DNA of 64,000 nt, taken from positions 1-64,000 of the forward strand of contig JAJYNO010000009.1 in assembly GCA_021786295.1 (NCBI GenBank), read 5' to 3'. Every line of letters begins with the position of its first letter. Position 1 is the first letter of the stretch. Shown one piece after another: positions 40,445-49,334 of the stretch. Under the pieces are notes generated by a model that was not told the origin of the DNA, did not search any database, and saw only the letters and a program-made list of their open reading frames with translations. A program made the position numbers and the translations under genes. The stretch is from a bacterium (lineage in GTDB: Bacteria; Elusimicrobiota; Elusimicrobia; Elusimicrobiales; UBA9959).

Positions 40445-42187
40445 ATGGAAAGCAAGGATATAGACAGGCACATAAGCGAGCTGTGGAAGCGGGTGGCGGG
40501 CGGGGACTACGCCCCGGAGCCTCCCGCCGCGCTGCCCCCCGACGTGCGCCAGTCCAACATGGAGACCATGCGCCTGCTGCGCGACAATTTCTCGAAGGCC
40601 GAAGAAGAGTGGAAGGCGCTGCTGGCGGCGAAGGATTCCCAGCTGCGCGACCTCGCCGCCCAGCTGGAGGAGACCAGGGCCCACCTTTCCGAACTGAAGC
40701 AGCATTACCAGGAGGCCCGCGAGCGGGCGCTCGGCGAGGAGATGTCCGTCGCCGTCAACCTGGAGGAGTCCAGGAAGGTGCTGGAGGCGCAGAAGAAGAA
40801 CCACGCGCGCGAGATCTCCCTGCTCAAGGAACTGCTGGAGCGCACGAAGACGGAGATCCTGGGCCTGCAGGAGCGCGTGGAGTCGCTGCGCTCCGAGCGC
40901 GACGCGCTGCGCGGCAGGGGCGTCTCGCTCTCCTCCGAGAGGGACGACCTGGCCGACGCGAAGGCCGGCCTCGAGGCCAAGCTGGCGGATTCCAAGGAGG
41001 CCGTGGAGAAGACCCTGGCCGAGCTGCTGGCCGAGCGCAAGAACAGGCGCGACGACCAGGCCAGGATGAAGGAGATGGAGGCGAGGATAAAGGAGCTCAC
41101 CGGGAACCTGGCCGCGGCCAAGGCCGACTGGGGCGCCGAGAGGACGCAGTGGCGCGAGATGTGGGACAGGGAGCGCTCCGTCTGGGAGACGCACCGCCAG
41201 GAGTTCGCCGTCTGGGAGGAGCGCCTGCGCTCCGAGCGCGAGGCCTGGACCCAGAAGATGCGCGAACAGGAGGCCGCCGGCGTCGAGAGCGCGGCCGGCC
41301 TGGCCAAGGTCCTGAAGGAGAGCAGCCAGTGGTCCGAGAAGGTGACCCAGGTGCTCAAGCTCTACGCGCTCAAGGGCGTGGAGCTGCCCAGCGTCTTCGT
41401 CTCGCCCTCCCCGGACGCCGCTTTCGTGCGCGCCCGCAGGAACGTTTCCCGCGCGCTGGCCATGGCGCTGGCCGGCCTGCTGCTGATGTCCGTGGCGGCC
41501 TGGCGGGCCTACGTCTGGCGCTCCGAGGCCCATTACAAGCTGCTGTCCTCCTCCCCGCTGGACCTGACCAGCCCCTCCGGCCTGGCCGTCGACAAGGACG
41601 GCCTCTGGCTGGCCGACTGGAACAAGGGCCTCTCGCTCATGGACCCCCGCGACCTTTCCACGCTGCGCGTGCTGCCGCCGCCGGCCGGGACGCCGATGCG
41701 CCCCGGCGCGCTCACCGATACCGGCTCCGGGCTGTGGACGCTGGACATGGCCCAGCTGCGCTACGCGAGGCAGAGCTACAGGGACGGCTCCATAACGGAG
41801 TCGGTCAAGACGCCGGGCCCCGCGCCGCAGGGCGCTGCCTGGGACGGCTACAGTCTGTGGGCCTTCGACGCTTCCTCCGGGCTGCTGTACAAATACGCGC
41901 TGGACCCTTCCGCCGGGGCTTCGGCCACCTACAGGCTGGAAGGGGTGAAGAGCGTGGCCTGCATGCAGTGGGTGGACGGCCAGCTCTGGGTTCTGGACAG
42001 CTCCAACGTGCTGCGCCGCTACGCGCTGAAGGACGGAGCCTTCAGGGAGCTCTCCAGCCAGGTCTTCGGCAGGGAGAAGGCGGCCGCTTTCTGGGCCGAC
42101 GACGGCACGCTCTGGAGCGTGGAAAAGAGCGGCGACCTGACCGGGGGGTACGAGCTGAAGAAGTATTCGCTGAAAGTGTACAGGTGA
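40445..42187 (+). CDS. Coiled-coil protein, one TM helix, propeller-like end
   Basis: The 580-residue protein has three parts: a long cytoplasmic coiled coil (about 35-310, Glu/Lys/Arg-rich heptads), one TM helix (about 336-356, LAMALAGLLLMSVAAWRAYVW in part), and an extracytoplasmic domain of about 210 residues. That domain has repeated units with Trp and Asp-Gly (GLAVDKDGLWLADWNKGL, GAAWDGYSLWAFDASSGLL, WVDGQLWVLDSSNVLRRY), as in SGL/NHL-type beta-propellers. I do not recognise a named family. It may connect cytosolic structures to the envelope near the Tad machine. Confidence 0.7.
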   Translation: MESKDIDRHISELWKRVAGGDYAPEPPAALPPDVRQSNMETMRLLRDNFSKAEEEWKALLAAKDSQLRDLAAQLEETRAHLSELKQHYQEARERALGEEMSVAVNLEESRKVLEAQKKNHAREISLLKELLERTKTEILGLQERVESLRSERDALRGRGVSLSSERDDLADAKAGLEAKLADSKEAVEKTLAELLAERKNRRDDQARMKEMEARIKELTGNLAAAKADWGAERTQWREMWDRERSVWETHRQEFAVWEERLRSEREAWTQKMREQEAAGVESAAGLAKVLKESSQWSEKVTQVLKLYALKGVELPSVFVSPSPDAAFVRARRNVSRALAMALAGLLLMSVAAWRAYVWRSEAHYKLLSSSPLDLTSPSGLAVDKDGLWLADWNKGLSLMDPRDLSTLRVLPPPAGTPMRPGALTDTGSGLWTLDMAQLRYARQSYRDGSITESVKTPGPAPQGAAWDGYSLWAFDASSGLLYKYALDPSAGASATYRLEGVKSVACMQWVDGQLWVLDSSNVLRRYALKDGAFRELSSQVFGREKAAAFWADDGTLWSVEKSGDLTGGYELKKYSLKVYR

Positions 42188-42311
42188 GGCGGGGGCCCCG
42201 GAATCTTTATTGATTTCATTATGCCGAAAATGGCAGAATTGGACAGTGATTTTTTGCCGGGAGGCGGCCGCGCCGCGCTCTTCGGCCTTATTTTTGGCAC
42301 AGAGAGAGATT

Positions 42312-45300
42312 ATGCTTAAAAGACCGGGGCTGGTTCTGGGGGCTATCGCGCTGCTTATGGGGCTGACCGCCTCTCTTTCCGCCCAGCAACTGTACATCAG
42401 CGCCATCAAGGCCGTCTACAAAGAGGGCGGCAACGGCTACTGCAACGACGTCAACGGCGATCTTACCGCCAGTGATTACGACGTCTCCTACGTGACGAGC
42501 GGCGGCAACCCCGGGCAGGATTCCTCGCGCATAGAGTTCGAGCGCCCCACGCCCAAGGTCAACGACATCGGCTCTGGCGGCTCCTGCCCCGGCGGCTACT
42601 GCTACCCCAACAGCTGCCTCGCCCTCTGCGCCCAGCTGGTCTGCGTCAGCACCGACGGCTATTTCGGCATAGACCAGCTTACATTCGAGATCTTCAAGTT
42701 CGGCGCCGGCTCCAACCCGCTGGACCCGGCCTCCACCCCGCCCATACGCACCATCTCGATGTACAACATCGGCATGTGCAACAGCGATAATAACGCGCAG
42801 TACTATGTGAATCCGGGCGGAACGAGCGACCCCACCTATTACTACTGCACCCCGTGGGACGGCTATTACAACCTCAACGGCATATTCGGCAAGACCAACG
42901 GGCAGTTCGGCTTCAGGGCCACGGTCAAGACCAACCAGGTCAGCCAGACCGCGGGCAACATCTCCATAGAGCAGACCGCGGCCTTCCCGGGGCAGAGCCA
43001 GTTCCCGATACAGGTGGACGTGACCGACATTCACGCCGTGCGCTCGAGCCCGACGGTGGTCGGCAAGATAACGGGCGTGGCGGCTCAGCCATACAACATC
43101 TTGTACCGGCTTTCCAAGGATTCCATAGTCAACATGAACGTCTACGACGCCAACACCCCCGGGAAGCTGCCCGAGGTGCGGCATCTGCTGGTAAACGCCC
43201 CGCGCGTTGGAGAGGGCATACCGGACGGCACGCTCACCAACGGCGACTTCTGGGACGGCCGCGACGACAGCGGCAACTTCGTGCCGGCAGGCAATTATAT
43301 AACGCAGATAGACGCCAAAACCAACGGCATGTGGACCGGTACCACCGCCACCGAGGACCTGGCCTGGCCGGCCACGGTGCAGATGTCGCTGGACCCGCTG
43401 CAGGTGACCGACGTGGCCGTCAAGCCGCTGGGCGCCTCCTCCACCGACATGGCGGTCATCAGCTACATGCTTACCGAGGACGCCACCGTCTACGTGGACA
43501 TCTACCCTCCTGGCACGACTTTCGACAACGTTAACGGCTATCCTCCGACGGTGGGCGGCAAGGTCTGCACCGGCGCCCCCGGAGACGCGTGCCTTAGACA
43601 TTTTGTCGACCAGAAGACCCGGCGCGCCACCGCCACCACCCTCTGGGACGGCCGCGACAGCGCCGGCAGCCCGGTGTGCGACGGCAACTACGTCTACGCC
43701 ATCTACGCCGAGATGCCCAGCAGCCACATAGACCCGAACACTAATCTGCCCATAGGCAACGTTACCACGAGCAAGACGCAGATAGGCACGGTGCCGGTGG
43801 CCAGGGGCAGCGTGGTCGCGCTGATGATGCCCTCCTCCACGGTGCTGGACTCCACGCCGACGGTGGCGGGCCTGGACCCGTTCTATTTCAGGTACACCCC
43901 GGCGCGCGACGCGCAGGTCAGCCTCAACATACTGGACATGGACGGAACGACCGTGGTGCGCCATCTGGTGCAGAACGAGGAGCGTTTCGCCAATTTCTCC
44001 AACAAGGAACAGTGGGACGGCAAGGACGACAACGGCCTGTACGTCTCCAGCGGCTCCTACCTGGCGGAGCTCGTGACCACGGACCCGTTCCAGTGCTCTC
44101 AACAGAAGGTCTCCACCGTCACGGCGGTGATCCCGGTGGACATGTGGCGCACGGTGAACGTGCAGAGCACGCCGCTGCTGGGCGGCACCTCCGACATGGC
44201 CACCGTGGGCTTCGAGCTGTCGCAGCCGATGTACATCAAGCTCAACGTCTATCCTCCCACCACCGTCATAAACCCGTCGGTATGGCCGCCCGTAGTGGGC
44301 GCCACGCCCGTGTACTCGGTGGAGGGCATGCGGCCGGGCCGCTTCAGGATCACCGAGTACTGGGACGGCCGCGACACCGCCGGGAACATGGTGGAGGACG
44401 GCCGCTACCCGTTCACGCTGGTGACCTACAGTACCGGCGCGGCGCAGACGATGTATTCGACTGACCGGACGTACGGCTACGTGGACGTGACCAGGGGTAA
44501 GATCGTCTTCACCGACTTCGAGGTTATCCCGACGATTCCGCAGATGTACAACTCCTCCGACACCGTCAAGTTGCCTCCCTACGAGATAGATTATTCGCTG
44601 TCCAGGCAGTCCAGGGTAAAGATAGACATACTGGACGCCAACGGCGGCTCGACCAACGGGCAGACGGTGGCCACGGTTGTCACCGAGGCCAACGGGGTGC
44701 GCGACGGGGGGCTGCTGTACAAGGACTTCTGGGACGGCCATTATTCCACGGTGGACGGCAACGGCAACATCATAGACGGGGACTTCGTGCCGCAGGGGTC
44801 TTACAACGTGCGGATAACGGCCAAGGACATAGACATAGACCCGAACCTGGTCTCGATGGCGACGGTGCAGATGACGATAGACGTGGACCCGCTCAGGATC
44901 TACGACGTGTCGATAGTGCCGCTGACGCTGGACAATTCGGCGGTGGTCTCCTACCAGGTCTCCGAGCCCATGAAGGTGGTGGTGAAGGTCTACAAGCCCG
45001 GGGCCTCGGTGCCGCCGGGAGACCAGGACCCGCCGTCGGGCCTGGTGAAGCGCATCATCGGCGTCAGGCCGGCGCGCACGCAGATCTCCGAGTACTGGGA
45101 CGGCACCGATCTGACTCTCTCCAAGGTGCCCGACGGGAACTACGGCTTCAAGATCTACGCTTCCACGGTCACTACCGCCATAAGCTCGATAGACGGCAGC
45201 GCCACGTCCGCGGCGCTGCTGGCGCCGGACGTCATAGTCTCCAACATCCCCGTGACCAGGGGCGGGACGGCGGACCTGTGCGGGGATTTCACCAGTCAGA

Positions 45301-45638
45301 CCTTCTTCGCGCCCAATCCCTACACCGGCACCTCGGGCTGGTTCCATATCCCGATAGAGATGAACGGCTTCGTTACGCTGCGGATCTACAACATAGCCGG
45401 GGACCTGGTGTACAAGAAGGACTACGGCAGCCTCGGCAGCCCGCTCGGCGGGAACAGCGTGATAGACGGGAACGGGCTGTGCGTCACGTCGCACAACCCG
45501 GACAACGGCTGCTGGCCCAGGGTGAACACGTACGGCAGGACCGTGGCGCCGGGGGTGTACTTCGCCGTTCTCAGGTACCAGGCCACGGAGGGGACGCGGG
45601 ACGTCTGCCAGGTGGTGAAGAAGATCCTGGTGCCGTAG
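42312..45638 (+). CDS. Giant secreted FlgD-Ig repeat protein, T9SS-like tail
   Basis: I start at the ATG at 42312 (1108 residues) because it gives a clean signal peptide ending ASLSAQQ. Six FlgD-Ig-like repeats are marked by WDG at residues 314, 445, 568, 684, 807 and 929, spaced 116-131 residues, each with D-x-x-G and a GxYxxxI/L strand. The last 110 residues (FFAPNPYTG ... LRIYNIAGDLVYKK ... GVYFAVLRY ... KKILVP) look like a type A type-IX sorting domain. The N-terminal 130 residues hold eight or more cysteines. A PorV-like gene follows after 30 nt. Confidence 0.8.
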   Translation: MLKRPGLVLGAIALLMGLTASLSAQQLYISAIKAVYKEGGNGYCNDVNGDLTASDYDVSYVTSGGNPGQDSSRIEFERPTPKVNDIGSGGSCPGGYCYPNSCLALCAQLVCVSTDGYFGIDQLTFEIFKFGAGSNPLDPASTPPIRTISMYNIGMCNSDNNAQYYVNPGGTSDPTYYYCTPWDGYYNLNGIFGKTNGQFGFRATVKTNQVSQTAGNISIEQTAAFPGQSQFPIQVDVTDIHAVRSSPTVVGKITGVAAQPYNILYRLSKDSIVNMNVYDANTPGKLPEVRHLLVNAPRVGEGIPDGTLTNGDFWDGRDDSGNFVPAGNYITQIDAKTNGMWTGTTATEDLAWPATVQMSLDPLQVTDVAVKPLGASSTDMAVISYMLTEDATVYVDIYPPGTTFDNVNGYPPTVGGKVCTGAPGDACLRHFVDQKTRRATATTLWDGRDSAGSPVCDGNYVYAIYAEMPSSHIDPNTNLPIGNVTTSKTQIGTVPVARGSVVALMMPSSTVLDSTPTVAGLDPFYFRYTPARDAQVSLNILDMDGTTVVRHLVQNEERFANFSNKEQWDGKDDNGLYVSSGSYLAELVTTDPFQCSQQKVSTVTAVIPVDMWRTVNVQSTPLLGGTSDMATVGFELSQPMYIKLNVYPPTTVINPSVWPPVVGATPVYSVEGMRPGRFRITEYWDGRDTAGNMVEDGRYPFTLVTYSTGAAQTMYSTDRTYGYVDVTRGKIVFTDFEVIPTIPQMYNSSDTVKLPPYEIDYSLSRQSRVKIDILDANGGSTNGQTVATVVTEANGVRDGGLLYKDFWDGHYSTVDGNGNIIDGDFVPQGSYNVRITAKDIDIDPNLVSMATVQMTIDVDPLRIYDVSIVPLTLDNSAVVSYQVSEPMKVVVKVYKPGASVPPGDQDPPSGLVKRIIGVRPARTQISEYWDGTDLTLSKVPDGNYGFKIYASTVTTAISSIDGSATSAALLAPDVIVSNIPVTRGGTADLCGDFTSQTFFAPNPYTGTSGWFHIPIEMNGFVTLRIYNIAGDLVYKKDYGSLGSPLGGNSVIDGNGLCVTSHNPDNGCWPRVNTYGRTVAPGVYFAVLRYQATEGTRDVCQVVKKILVP

Positions 45639-45668
45639 GGACGGCCGGGCCTAACCGAGGATAAGGGT

Positions 45669-46646
45669 ATGAAAACCATCGACAAGCTCACCTTATTGCT
45701 GGCCGCCGCGCTGCTGCTCCCCGCCGCGCCGGTCCTGGCCGGCGACTCCGGCGTCGGCACCGACGGCGCCGCCTTCATGAAGCTTCCCACCGGCAGCCCC
45801 AGGGTGCAGGCGCTCGGCAACAACGGCGTCTCGCTGGCGGAGGGCGGAGAGGCCCTGGCGGTCAACCCGGCGGGCATCTCCTCAGCGCAGATGAGGGAGG
45901 TCTCGTTCTCCTACATGAGCTGGCTGCAGGGCTTTGACGGCCAGTACGTCTCTTTCCTGAACCCGGTGGGGCAGTCCGTGGTGGGGTTCAACATGGCCTA
46001 CTACAACATCAGCGGCTTCGACGTACGCGACAGCAACGGCGTCCCGCAGTACGGCACCGACGTCAGGGTCCGCGACGGCTACGCCACGCTCGGCGTCGCC
46101 AGGGGCTTTTTCCTGGAGAGACTGCAGCTCGGCGCCAGCGTGAAGGAGGTGCTGGAGGACAACTACACCGAGAAGTACCAGAACACGGTGTTCGACCTCG
46201 GCGCCATCCTGCACGTGGGCCGCAAACTTTCGCTGGGCTGGGCCGCCCAGAACCTCTCCGGCAAGTCGCACCAGGTGGTGAAGGTCACCCGTCTCGGGGG
46301 GGCCTTCGTGTTCAATCCTTTCATTACCCTGGCGCTGGAGGAGAAGACCTATTCGGACCGCAGCGGGGTGCTGGGCGGCGGAATGGAGTTCAGCCTGCCG
46401 GAGGAGGTGCTGCAGGTCGGCCGCGTCTCGCTGCGCGTCGGCTACACCCCGTCCGACAGTTACGGCAAGAACATGGACGACAGCACGCTCAAGAGCCTGG
46501 GCATGACGGACATCTCCGGCTGGTCCTTCGGCGTGGGCATCTACAGCTCTCAGGCTTTCGGCTACGGCATGGGCTTCGACTACACGATGGCGCCCTACGG
46601 CGCGCTGGGCAAGACCAGCCAGATGGCGCTGCGGTTCCAGTTCTAG
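45669..46646 (+). CDS. PorV/PorQ family outer-membrane barrel
   Basis: The 325-residue protein has a signal peptide (residues 1-22) and the PorV/PorQ signature: FMKLPTGSPRVQALGNNGVSLAEGGEALAVNPAGIS, then MSWLQGFDGQYVSF, and alternating amphipathic strands up to a terminal aromatic residue (LRFQF), as in outer-membrane barrels. PorV is the shuttle that carries CTD-bearing substrates from the type IX translocon, and the gene just upstream encodes a protein with a CTD-like end. Other T9SS core genes are not in this window. Confidence 0.85.
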   Translation: MKTIDKLTLLLAAALLLPAAPVLAGDSGVGTDGAAFMKLPTGSPRVQALGNNGVSLAEGGEALAVNPAGISSAQMREVSFSYMSWLQGFDGQYVSFLNPVGQSVVGFNMAYYNISGFDVRDSNGVPQYGTDVRVRDGYATLGVARGFFLERLQLGASVKEVLEDNYTEKYQNTVFDLGAILHVGRKLSLGWAAQNLSGKSHQVVKVTRLGGAFVFNPFITLALEEKTYSDRSGVLGGGMEFSLPEEVLQVGRVSLRVGYTPSDSYGKNMDDSTLKSLGMTDISGWSFGVGIYSSQAFGYGMGFDYTMAPYGALGKTSQMALRFQF

Positions 46647-46654
46647 GAGGCCGC

Positions 46655-46864
46655 GTGAAGGCGGGACGGATGGAGGCGGACGGGGACGCGGCGGCCTGGC
46701 GGCGCCGCCGGAAAGGGCAGACCGCGATAGAATATCTGCTGGTGATGGTCTCCCTGCTTTTCGTTTTCGTCATCATGTTCAAGGCGCTGCAGTACGCGCT
46801 CGGCAACCAGTTCAAGCGCGGCGGCATGGTGATAGTGCGGATGTACAAGGCGGATCCCTGGTGA
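46655..46864 (+). CDS. Flp/TadE-like pilin with class III signal
   Basis: A 69-residue protein with a basic N-terminus, then RRKGQTAIEYLLVMVSLLF: a prepilin-type site G|QTAIE with Glu at +5 followed by a hydrophobic helix. The mature part is short (about 48 residues) with a basic end. The start is GTG with an ideal AGGAGG site. It lies between the PorV-like gene and the major Flp-like pilin, and a prepilin peptidase elsewhere would be needed for cleavage. Confidence 0.75.
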   Translation: MKAGRMEADGDAAAWRRRRKGQTAIEYLLVMVSLLFVFVIMFKALQYALGNQFKRGGMVIVRMYKADPW

Positions 46865-46906
46865 GCCGCGGGGACAAGTTCTGAAATCCAGTACGGAGGA
46901 TAGACA

Positions 46907-47101
46907 ATGAACAAGCTGTTCAAGAACAGGAAAGGCCAGAATACCGTGGAATACCTGCTGATGCTCGCGGTCGTGGTGGGCGTCGTGCTGGTGGCCGGCA
47001 TGGCCCTCAAGAAGTACATGCCTTCGCTCTTTCAGAGCATACAGGGCATGATCAACGGGGCGGCCAGCAGCCTGGGCGCTTCCGGCGGCAACCAGCCGTA
47101 A
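46907..47101 (+). CDS. Flp-type major pilin subunit
   Basis: A 64-residue prepilin. The cleavage site is KG|QNTVEYLLML, with Glu5 and Tyr6 as in Flp pilins, and the following 20-residue hydrophobic helix drives assembly. The mature protein ends with Gly/Ser-rich GASGGNQP. A strong hairpin (47111-47143) follows within 10 nt, which may protect this mRNA end. A good ribosome site (CGGAGG) precedes the ATG. It is likely the main structural subunit of the Tad pilus encoded downstream. Confidence 0.87.
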   Translation: MNKLFKNRKGQNTVEYLLMLAVVVGVVLVAGMALKKYMPSLFQSIQGMINGAASSLGASGGNQP

Positions 47102-47110
47102 GGGCCTGTT

Positions 47111-47143
47111 CCGGGCCGCGGCGTCTAAAGCGCCGCGGCCCGG
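47111..47143 (+). other. Strong hairpin after the pilin gene
   Basis: A perfect 13-bp GC stem (47111-47123 with 47131-47143, 7-nt loop) lies 10 nt past the pilin stop but has no T-run. It is more likely an RNA stabiliser or a leaky terminator that lets pilin mRNA exceed that of downstream genes than a full stop. Confidence 0.6.
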
Positions 47144-47191
47144 GTATTCGCGGCTTTTCCCCGGGGACTGCCAGGGAAGAGGCGCGGTTTT

Positions 47192-47695
47192 ATGGGCATG
47201 CCGAGGACGGTCTTTAAGCGGCCCGCCGGTTCGCGCCGGCGCGGCCCGGGACAGGTGACCGTGGAGCTGCTGCTGGTGCTCCCGGTCTTCATGCTGCTGC
47301 TGTTCTTTATAATGGAGATGGGCAACCTCGGCTTTCAGACCATACTGGCCCATCACTGCGCCTACGAGCTGGCCCGCATCGGCTCTCTGGTCGCCGGGCC
47401 CAACGGGGCCGGCACGGGCGGCGGGGAAGCGGCCGCCAACATGAAGATGGAGGCGGTGCTCAAGGAAATGTTCCCGAACTCCCCCGGGGTGAGCGTGGAC
47501 GGGACGATAGTGCCGACGCTGATGGACCCGCAGTCCGGCCAGATGGGGGAGGACCTGCTGGTGACGCTGACCTACGAGGCCAGGCTGATCTTCCCGGGGT
47601 CCGACTATTTCCTGGCCGACGGGCCGAAGCAGGCGCACAGGAAGAAGATAGTGGTGCGGGTCAGGATGCCGGTGGAGCAGCCCTACTTCCAGTGA
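47192..47695 (+). CDS. TadE-like pseudopilin
   Basis: The 167-residue protein has a basic leader and GPGQVTVELLLVLPVFMLLLFF, a pilin-type site (G|QVTVE) with a helix, as in TadE/TadF minor pseudopilins of the Tad system. The remainder (about 120 residues) is a soluble domain with HHCAYELARIGSLVAG directly after the helix, the typical TadE continuation. It sits between the Flp gene and cpaB. The box site C is just downstream, so it belongs to the previous transcript. Confidence 0.82.
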   Translation: MGMPRTVFKRPAGSRRRGPGQVTVELLLVLPVFMLLLFFIMEMGNLGFQTILAHHCAYELARIGSLVAGPNGAGTGGGEAAANMKMEAVLKEMFPNSPGVSVDGTIVPTLMDPQSGQMGEDLLVTLTYEARLIFPGSDYFLADGPKQAHRKKIVVRVRMPVEQPYFQ

Positions 47696-47720
47696 GGGCG
47701 GAGCGGGCCGGAGGGCGGAT

Positions 47721-47763
47721 TTAACACGGATTTAACGGGAAGTTAACAGTCAAATTGGAGAAT
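47721..47763 (+). promoter_or_regulatory. 11-bp repeat box and -10 (site C)
   Basis: TTAACA (47721), TTAACG (47732) and TTAACA (47743) begin exactly 11 bp apart. Nine bp after the last is a weaker -10, GAGAAT (47758-47763), so transcription would start next to the cpaB ATG at 47771. The GGAG ribosome-site candidate (47757-47760) overlaps this -10, so either the mRNA is leaderless or the true -10 differs. Confidence 0.6.
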
Positions 47764-47770
47764 ATCTGAT

Positions 47771-48526
47771 ATGGAAAAGAAAGGCATGCTTGTCCCGGTA
47801 CTGCTCGCACTGGCGGCGTCTGCCATCTACTGGTGGGTCCTGACCTCCAAGGAGCGGGCGCTCGAGGCCCAGCACGAGCAGGCCACGGTGCTGGTCTCCC
47901 GTTTCGACCTCCCGGCCCGCACGATAATGAACGTGGACCTGGTGGAAACGCGTCAGATCCCGCGCATGTACATGGAACAGGACGCCTACGAGGTCAAGAG
48001 CCAGTCCGACATAAAGCTGATAACCAATCTGGTCACCGCGGTGCGCATCCCGAAGGGCAACCAGATAACGCAGTCCGCTCTGCTCTCCCTCAGCCCGGAA
48101 GCCGGCCTCAGCGTCAAGGTGCCTCCCGGTTACCGCGGCTGCGTGCTGCCGGTGGACCAGGACCTGCTCCGGCTGATAAAGCCGGGCGACCACGTGGACA
48201 TACTCGTCACTTTCGACGCGGTCATGGGGGACAACCATAAGGAGAACGTCACCGCCACCATACTGCAGAACGTCCCGGTCCTGGGCGTGGGCTCCAATCT
48301 GGGGCAGGGCCTGTCCGGAGCGCAGGCCAGCGCCAAGGAAAAGGTGGCCGCGGCCGACCAGGCCTTCTCCGACAAGGCCGCCCTCAGCCTCTCCCTGAAC
48401 CCGCAGGAGGCCCAGTACCTGGCCCTGGCGGAGAAGAACGGCAAGATAGACGTGATCGTGCGCGGCCTGGGCGACGTGGAGTTGCACCCGATGGAGATAG
48501 CTTCGTTCAAGAGGCTGATAAAATAA
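47771..48526 (+). CDS. cpaB: Tad pilus assembly protein CpaB (RcpC)
   Basis: The 251-residue protein has an N-terminal membrane anchor (VPVLLALAASAIYWWVL), an SAF domain at about 40-105 (ATVLVSRFDLPARTIMNVDLVE, VRIPKGNQIT), and the RcpC/CpaB core VPPGYRGCVLPVDQDLLRLIKPGDHVDIL. It ends with the conserved SLNPQEAQYLALAEKNGKI. CpaB binds murein and helps place the secretin. It is first in the machine operon behind box site C and 12 nt before the cpaC-like gene. Confidence 0.92.
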   Translation: MEKKGMLVPVLLALAASAIYWWVLTSKERALEAQHEQATVLVSRFDLPARTIMNVDLVETRQIPRMYMEQDAYEVKSQSDIKLITNLVTAVRIPKGNQITQSALLSLSPEAGLSVKVPPGYRGCVLPVDQDLLRLIKPGDHVDILVTFDAVMGDNHKENVTATILQNVPVLGVGSNLGQGLSGAQASAKEKVAAADQAFSDKAALSLSLNPQEAQYLALAEKNGKIDVIVRGLGDVELHPMEIASFKRLIK

Positions 48527-48538
48527 GGACATAATATT

Positions 48539-49261
48539 ATGAAGAAACCTCTTTTCCTCCTCGCCGCGCTGCTGCTCCCGGCGGCCGCGGCCGCGGACGA
48601 CACGCAGATGGTGGCCGTCAGCGCCGACATCGTGGAGATAAGCGGCTCGCTGCAGAAGACCCACGGCTTCTCCTGGAACCAGTTCCTCGACTTCAGCGAG
48701 AAGGACGTTCCCGGTATCATCACGCTGGGGGACTTCCAGCGCAAGACGCAGCTGGCCGCCTCGCTGAAACTGCTGGAGACGGAAGGCAAGGCCCAGCTGC
48801 TCTCCAACCCCAAGGTCATCACGAAGAGCGGCACGCAGGCCAACTTCACCGTAGGCGGCGAGATCCCGGTCCCCTACTCCAACAACCAGGGCGTCGGCGC
48901 GGAGTTCAAGAAGTTCGGCGTGATCCTGGTGGTGCTGCCTGTCGTGCTGCCGGAGAAGAAGAACGCCGTGGACGTGCAGATCCAGCTGGAGGTCTCCAAC
49001 CCCGACTATTCCAAGCCGGTCGTCGCCTCCGGGACCACGATCCCGTCCATGGTCACCCGGCAGATCCAGACCGAGGTGGAGCTGAAGAGCGGCGAGACGC
49101 TGGTAATAGGCGGGCTCAAGAGCAGCAACCGCAACGTTTCCAAGAACAGGGTCCCTATACTGGGAAGCCTGCCGCTGATAGGCGGGCTGTTCAGCTCCAC
49201 GGACGTGGTGGAACAGCAGAGCTCGCTGTTCCTGTTCGTGACGTTCGATATCATAAAGTGA
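48539..49261 (+). CDS. Minimal CpaC-like secretin
   Basis: The protein has a signal peptide and then almost only the secretin C-domain: LLSNPKVITKSGTQANFTVGGEIP, VDVQIQLEVSNPD, and the end GSLPLIGGLFSS with LFLFVTFDIIK. It is 240 residues, where CpaC/RcpA secretins have about 450-500 with BON and N-domains that are absent here. It should still form the outer-membrane pore ring, but the missing N-domains that contact inner parts are notable. A similar short secretin could depend on CpaB or the TPR protein for docking. Confidence 0.85.
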   Translation: MKKPLFLLAALLLPAAAAADDTQMVAVSADIVEISGSLQKTHGFSWNQFLDFSEKDVPGIITLGDFQRKTQLAASLKLLETEGKAQLLSNPKVITKSGTQANFTVGGEIPVPYSNNQGVGAEFKKFGVILVVLPVVLPEKKNAVDVQIQLEVSNPDYSKPVVASGTTIPSMVTRQIQTEVELKSGETLVIGGLKSSNRNVSKNRVPILGSLPLIGGLFSSTDVVEQQSSLFLFVTFDIIK

Positions 49262-49334
49262 CCCCCCGGCGCCGGAGGCGCGGGAGGCGGCCCGGCCTGA
49301 GCCGGGACCAGGGAGCGGTCGGATAGCACACGGT

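Noticed and set aside
42280..42311. Sigma-54 promoter before the FlgD-Ig gene (TGGCAC)
   Set aside because: The required TTGC -12 element at the right spacing is absent, and the gene is probably read from the upstream box site B.
42288..45494. A 1068-codon minus-strand ORF opposite the FlgD-Ig gene
   Set aside because: Low-complexity His/Val/Arg/Gly composition and no start signals; the plus strand has a signal peptide and six regular repeats.
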